Below are positions 60,642 through 64,000 of a stretch of 64,000 nt of DNA, piece after piece. The position numbers and the translations under genes were made by a program. The DNA comes from Tundrisphaera lichenicola (GTDB lineage: Bacteria; Planctomycetota; Planctomycetia; Isosphaerales; Isosphaeraceae): assembly GCF_051175385.1 (NCBI RefSeq), contig NZ_CP195106.1:3534001-3598000 (forward strand). The letters are read 5' to 3'. How positions within the stretch are numbered: the stretch's first letter is position 1; each line of letters opens with the position of its first letter. Below the pieces are notes generated by a model, which was not told where the DNA came from, searched no databases, and saw only the letters and a list, made by a program, of their open reading frames with translations.

Positions 60642-63470
60642 TCACTCCGGTCGACTCGCGGCGATGTTAGCTTCGGCAACCCCCGTGGCCTCGCCGATCC
60701 CGGCCGGGATCGGGCGCAGGGTCGGTCCGATGTTCGACCCATCGGTGATCACCAGCGCCCTGTTCGGGGTGAGCCGGAGATAGAAGAGGACCGGGCTATT
60801 GTTCGGCGGTTGCGTCCCGGCCACCGGAGGAGGGGGCGGGGGGATGGGTTCTCCGGTCGACCGGGAGCCGTCCCGATCGGCAAGCTTCGCGGGCGCGACG
60901 AGGCGCTGGTCGGCGATCCGATTGAACCGGGCGACGTAGGGCTGGAGTTCCTTGTGGGAGACGAGCTCGGTCGTGGTCCCGAGGACGCCCAGCATCAGCG
61001 AGGCGTCGAGGGCGGTCCTGGCGGGATTCTCCTCGACCCCGGGCTCGAAGAGGATTTCCAGGGCAACCAGCAGCATCTCGACGTTCTCACGCTTGAGCTT
61101 CTTGCACTTCTCGGCGTACTCGGCGGTCAGGGCCCGCAGGCCGTCGACGGCCTGGGTGTCGAACTGGCACGATCGGCTGGCGAAGTCGTCGCTGTCGTCG
61201 GTCCGAGAGGCCCCGTCGGCCTTCGAAGGGTTGAGGAGTTTCACGCAGCAGGCGGCGATCTCTCGGTGGATCTTGAGGTCCTTTCGCAGCTCGGGGCTCA
61301 GGGACCGGAAGACGTGGTCGGCCTCGGCGAACTCGATATCGATCGGCTTGAGTTCCTTCCCCGGATCGATCTCCTCCCCCGTGTCTTTCGGCACTTCCGG
61401 CGGTGTTCGATTCGTGCAGACGTGCGGCTTCGAGGTCGCCATCTCGGCGAGGAATCGCGTGATGACCTTCTTGCAGAGGAGCGAGACCCGGGTGGTCTGG
61501 TCGTCGTCCGAGAGGCAATCGATGGCCTGCTGATAATCCCGGAGGACCCGCTTGATGATGGTCTGATATTGCCCGGGCGCGGCCTTGGCCAGGCCTCTCG
61601 CGAAGTGGGCGGGCGACCTCCGGGAGAAGAAGTGGACGTCGGCCCGACGCTCCATGCTGTTGACGAGGCGCTCGCGGAGGTCGCGCCGCTCCTTGGGCCC
61701 GAACCGTAGGTCGTCGCGGAGCAGCAGGTTGAGCTCGGCGACGATCTGATTGTAGTGATCGTAGGCGTCGTCGGTCCGGTCCATGAGCCGCTCCGCCATG
61801 GCCAGGCCGTGCCGGACATAGTAAAGGCGGGTCTTGAAGACGAACTGGCCCTTCTCGTCGAGGGACTCGCAAGTTGCCTTGGACTTCTTGAAGTATTCCT
61901 GGGCCTCGGCCACGTCGAGCCGTTCCATCTTGAGCCAGCCGATGTCGCACCAGACGTAGGAGAGGAGCGCATCGTCCTTCTTCTCCTGGGCGAGGTGCTC
62001 GGCCTCCAGGAGCCGGGCCTCGGCCTCCTCCCAGAGCTCCTGCCGCTTCAGGGCCTCGGCCTCGAAGCAGAGCGAGTCGACGGCCACCGAGGGCGGCATG
62101 GTCGGGCGGCTCCCGTCCTTCTCCAGCGGGAAGACGGCGGTGCGGACCTTGCGGAACTGGTCGACGGCCTGAGCCGGCAGGCCCATGTCGATCAGGAGGC
62201 GGCCGTAATCGATCAGGCAGAGGGCGAAACTCCCGTAGGAGGTGTCCCGGTTGATCACCGGCTCGTATTTCTTGATCGCGTCTTCGAAGCGGACCTTCGC
62301 CTTGGCCAGGTCTCCGACCCGGCCCCGCTTGCCCGCGGCGAGCTCGTGGTTGGCCAGGGCGTGGAGCCTCCTGGCCTCGTAGGCGATCCGCGACCGGTCC
62401 CGGAGGCCGGGGATCGCCTCCCACCACCTCGGCTCGCTCTCTTCCCCGTCCGGCCCATCCTCCCCGTTGGGCGTCTCGTCTCCCCCGATCAGCTGGTCGA
62501 TGGACCGCTCGTAGGCGTCCTCGCCGTCGCGGGCCTTCACGTCCACGTGGAGCAGTTCCCGGACGTGGCTGGGGTCGCGTCCGGGGATCTGCGCCGCGTT
62601 GGTGAGCCGGGCGATGTGGTCGAACCGCTCGACCTTCTCCTTGAAGTTCGCCTTGCTGATCCAGTCGATGGGGATCCAGACCAGGGCGAGTGCCATCAGG
62701 CAGGCGCCGGCGACCTTGATGAAGCTCATGTTGTCCAGGAGGAAGAGCCGGGCCCCGCCCAGGGCGGTCAGCTCCGGCCGCTCGTCGACGTCGACGATCG
62801 GATCGTCCCCGGTCAACAGGGGCAGCCACTGCGACTTGACGAAGTCGGAGCCGTCGGGCCGGTTGCCGAAATAGAGCCCGTGCCCGCCCCGGTAGTAGCG
62901 GTTCTTGAAGTTCTCGCCGACCATCCCCTGGAAGCCGATCCGCCCGGCCATCCCCAGCATCAACGCCGCGAACTGGCAGAGGACCAGGACCGAGTCGTCC
63001 CAGCCGCATTCGTTCACCACCCGCCCGACTTTCCCCTCCGACAGGTACTTATACCAGGGGAACGAAGGCCGGAGCACGCTCCCGGCGAGGATGATCGTGT
63101 GGACCTTCCGGCCCCGGGGGACCGACTTCAGGGCGCTCGCCGCCAGGTAGGTCCCGAAGCTGTGGGCCACCAGGTCGACCCGCGCGTCCGGGGACATCTG
63201 CCGGATCTCGTTCACGAAGAACTTGCGGAACCGCCTCGCCTCGATCCAGCGGAGGAACGGCAGCAGGAAGGCGATCGAGGAGAAATAGTTATACTTGAAA
63301 TTTAAGACCTTGATGCTCGGCTCTACGGCCCTCAGCTCGCGTTCCAGGTCATCCTGCCAGCCGCCATAGGTCCGGATGCCGTGGATGGTCACAATTAGAT
63401 GGTTCGATATCGGCCCGACCACGGTCGTCGAGGGCGACTCGCCGGTCCGATCTTCCAGGGAAACGGTCAT
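60642..63470 (-). CDS. Alpha/beta hydrolase fused to a membrane helix and TPR-like domain
   Basis: A 942-residue protein; the ATG at 63470 follows AAGGAGG and an upstream open frame has no such site. IVTIHGIRTYGGWQ (residues 26-39) is an oxyanion-hole loop and LVAHSFGTYLAASAL supplies S104 as a GxSxG-like nucleophile (H-S-F-G). A membrane helix (VAGACLMALALVWIPIDW) lies near 255-272, then about 600 residues of TPR-type helices (for example NHELAAGKRGRVGDLAKAKVRFEDAIKKYEP and EALKRQELWEEAEARLLEAEHLAQEKK). A large lipase/esterase with a protein-binding region; related architectures occur as effectors of bacterial conflict systems, which is inference. Confidence 0.85.
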   Translation of the reverse strand: MTVSLEDRTGESPSTTVVGPISNHLIVTIHGIRTYGGWQDDLERELRAVEPSIKVLNFKYNYFSSIAFLLPFLRWIEARRFRKFFVNEIRQMSPDARVDLVAHSFGTYLAASALKSVPRGRKVHTIILAGSVLRPSFPWYKYLSEGKVGRVVNECGWDDSVLVLCQFAALMLGMAGRIGFQGMVGENFKNRYYRGGHGLYFGNRPDGSDFVKSQWLPLLTGDDPIVDVDERPELTALGGARLFLLDNMSFIKVAGACLMALALVWIPIDWISKANFKEKVERFDHIARLTNAAQIPGRDPSHVRELLHVDVKARDGEDAYERSIDQLIGGDETPNGEDGPDGEESEPRWWEAIPGLRDRSRIAYEARRLHALANHELAAGKRGRVGDLAKAKVRFEDAIKKYEPVINRDTSYGSFALCLIDYGRLLIDMGLPAQAVDQFRKVRTAVFPLEKDGSRPTMPPSVAVDSLCFEAEALKRQELWEEAEARLLEAEHLAQEKKDDALLSYVWCDIGWLKMERLDVAEAQEYFKKSKATCESLDEKGQFVFKTRLYYVRHGLAMAERLMDRTDDAYDHYNQIVAELNLLLRDDLRFGPKERRDLRERLVNSMERRADVHFFSRRSPAHFARGLAKAAPGQYQTIIKRVLRDYQQAIDCLSDDDQTTRVSLLCKKVITRFLAEMATSKPHVCTNRTPPEVPKDTGEEIDPGKELKPIDIEFAEADHVFRSLSPELRKDLKIHREIAACCVKLLNPSKADGASRTDDSDDFASRSCQFDTQAVDGLRALTAEYAEKCKKLKRENVEMLLVALEILFEPGVEENPARTALDASLMLGVLGTTTELVSHKELQPYVARFNRIADQRLVAPAKLADRDGSRSTGEPIPPPPPPVAGTQPPNNSPVLFYLRLTPNRALVITDGSNIGPTLRPIPAGIGEATGVAEANIAASRPE

Positions 63471-64000
63471 GATCGCGGCCTCCTTACGGGGGGGGGGAAA
63501 GGACGGGCCGGTCGACGGAAATCCGCCGGGCCGACGCACGATCATCCATCGCTCATCTAGCCGATCCGGCGGCCCTGGATATCCCGCCGACCCGGCTCGC
63601 TCCTTCGCGCAATCCGGTGCATCGCGGGTGGAACGCAGCTTGAGGCGGGTCCGATCTTCAGGTTGCCGAATCGCGCTCCTTACCGAGCCTAAACATGAGA
63701 ATCGCGCGAGATAATCTAAGCAAGGAAAAATTAAACGAATTTTTATCGGGGTCGCACATTTTACCGGACGTATGGCCCGTGGACCGACCGTCGCCTTCGG
63801 CAGGATCCGGGGGCCGATCGAATGGGGGGCGGGGGCCGATCATCCTCCCAAACTTCGGGCTCCGCCGGGAATCCGGGTGACAAATCCCCCCGAACGGATG
63901 ATATCACTGTAGAGGGTGGCCTCGATTGCGGGAGCGGCCTCGACTCGGGGCGAAGTCCCGCTATCCCGCTCCCATTCCGATGATCATCCCCCGGGACCGC
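63471..64000. other. Intergenic region at window end, no gene seen
   Basis: These 530 bp have no supported frame. An AT-rich stretch at 63690-63760 contains AAAAATT-AAACG-AATTTTT, a small hairpin, likely part of a promoter or terminator. Confidence 0.45.

Noticed and set aside
1..64000. CRISPR arrays, rRNA or prophage
   Set aside because: No regularly spaced identical repeats, no rRNA motifs and no phage structural genes were seen.

Overview
The window is about 64 kb of very GC-rich bacterial chromosome from a planctomycete, most likely a member of the Isosphaeraceae. The gene content supports this: a serine/threonine kinase with C-terminal TPRs, three PEP-CTERM surface proteins, a DUF1501 protein with a twin-arginine leader, a DUF4331 protein, short membrane proteins that open with MRF-type leaders, a 'STGPKT...HGL' protein, and many intergenic hairpin repeats. 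No tRNA, rRNA, CRISPR array or phage was recognised. The placement is an inference from gene content, not from a marker gene.

Layout. Positions 1-12400 hold the end of a glycine-rich PEP-CTERM protein, a membrane Ser/Thr kinase, a secreted PQQ-type sugar dehydrogenase fused to a two-haem cytochrome-like region, a Bcr/CflA drug exporter, a left-handed beta-helix protein, and a DUF4331 protein followed by a TPR protein. At 12493-13595 lies a toxin-antitoxin pair with a RES-domain toxin; its antitoxin joins a winged-helix domain to the Xre/MbcA toxin-binding tail. Positions 13600-24700 carry metabolic and hypothetical genes: UPF0173 hydrolase, alkaline phosphatase, glgC, DinB, PfkB kinase and small membrane proteins. 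Then comes a 1.1 kb gene-free stretch with degenerate short repeats.

Positions 24700-32300 contain a GT39-like membrane protein, a small SWIM/KTSC gene group, a thioredoxin-like protein, an MBL hydrolase, a LarA-type protein and two tiny membrane proteins. Positions 32269-33953 are an ECF sigma factor / zinc-motif anti-sigma / secreted protein operon. Positions 34057-38127 form a clear regulatory unit. A sigma-54 activator with a four-cysteine GAF region is divergent from an operon of an AhpD-like protein, a DUF417 membrane protein and a secreted alpha/beta hydrolase. Between them are a -24 promoter element reading toward the operon and three spaced copies of an inverted-repeat operator.

Positions 39864-47380 look like a surface-polysaccharide group: two GT4 glycosyltransferases, an AsnB-type amidotransferase, an OafA-like acyltransferase and two unknowns. 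Mn-catalase, DUF1501, an M14 carboxypeptidase and a PD-(D/E)XK-like protein follow. The last 12 kb is rich in repeats and mobile DNA: an IS630-type element with a frameshifted transposase, and several hairpin repeat families. It also holds a membrane metallopeptidase, a GT39 transferase and a large alpha/beta-hydrolase / membrane / TPR protein.

The most interesting signals are the sigma-54 divergon, the atypical RES toxin-antitoxin pair, the hydrolase-TPR protein, and a pair of hairpin repeats whose arms differ in compensating ways. Coordinates of starts were chosen by ribosome-binding sites; all functional statements rest on motifs read by eye.
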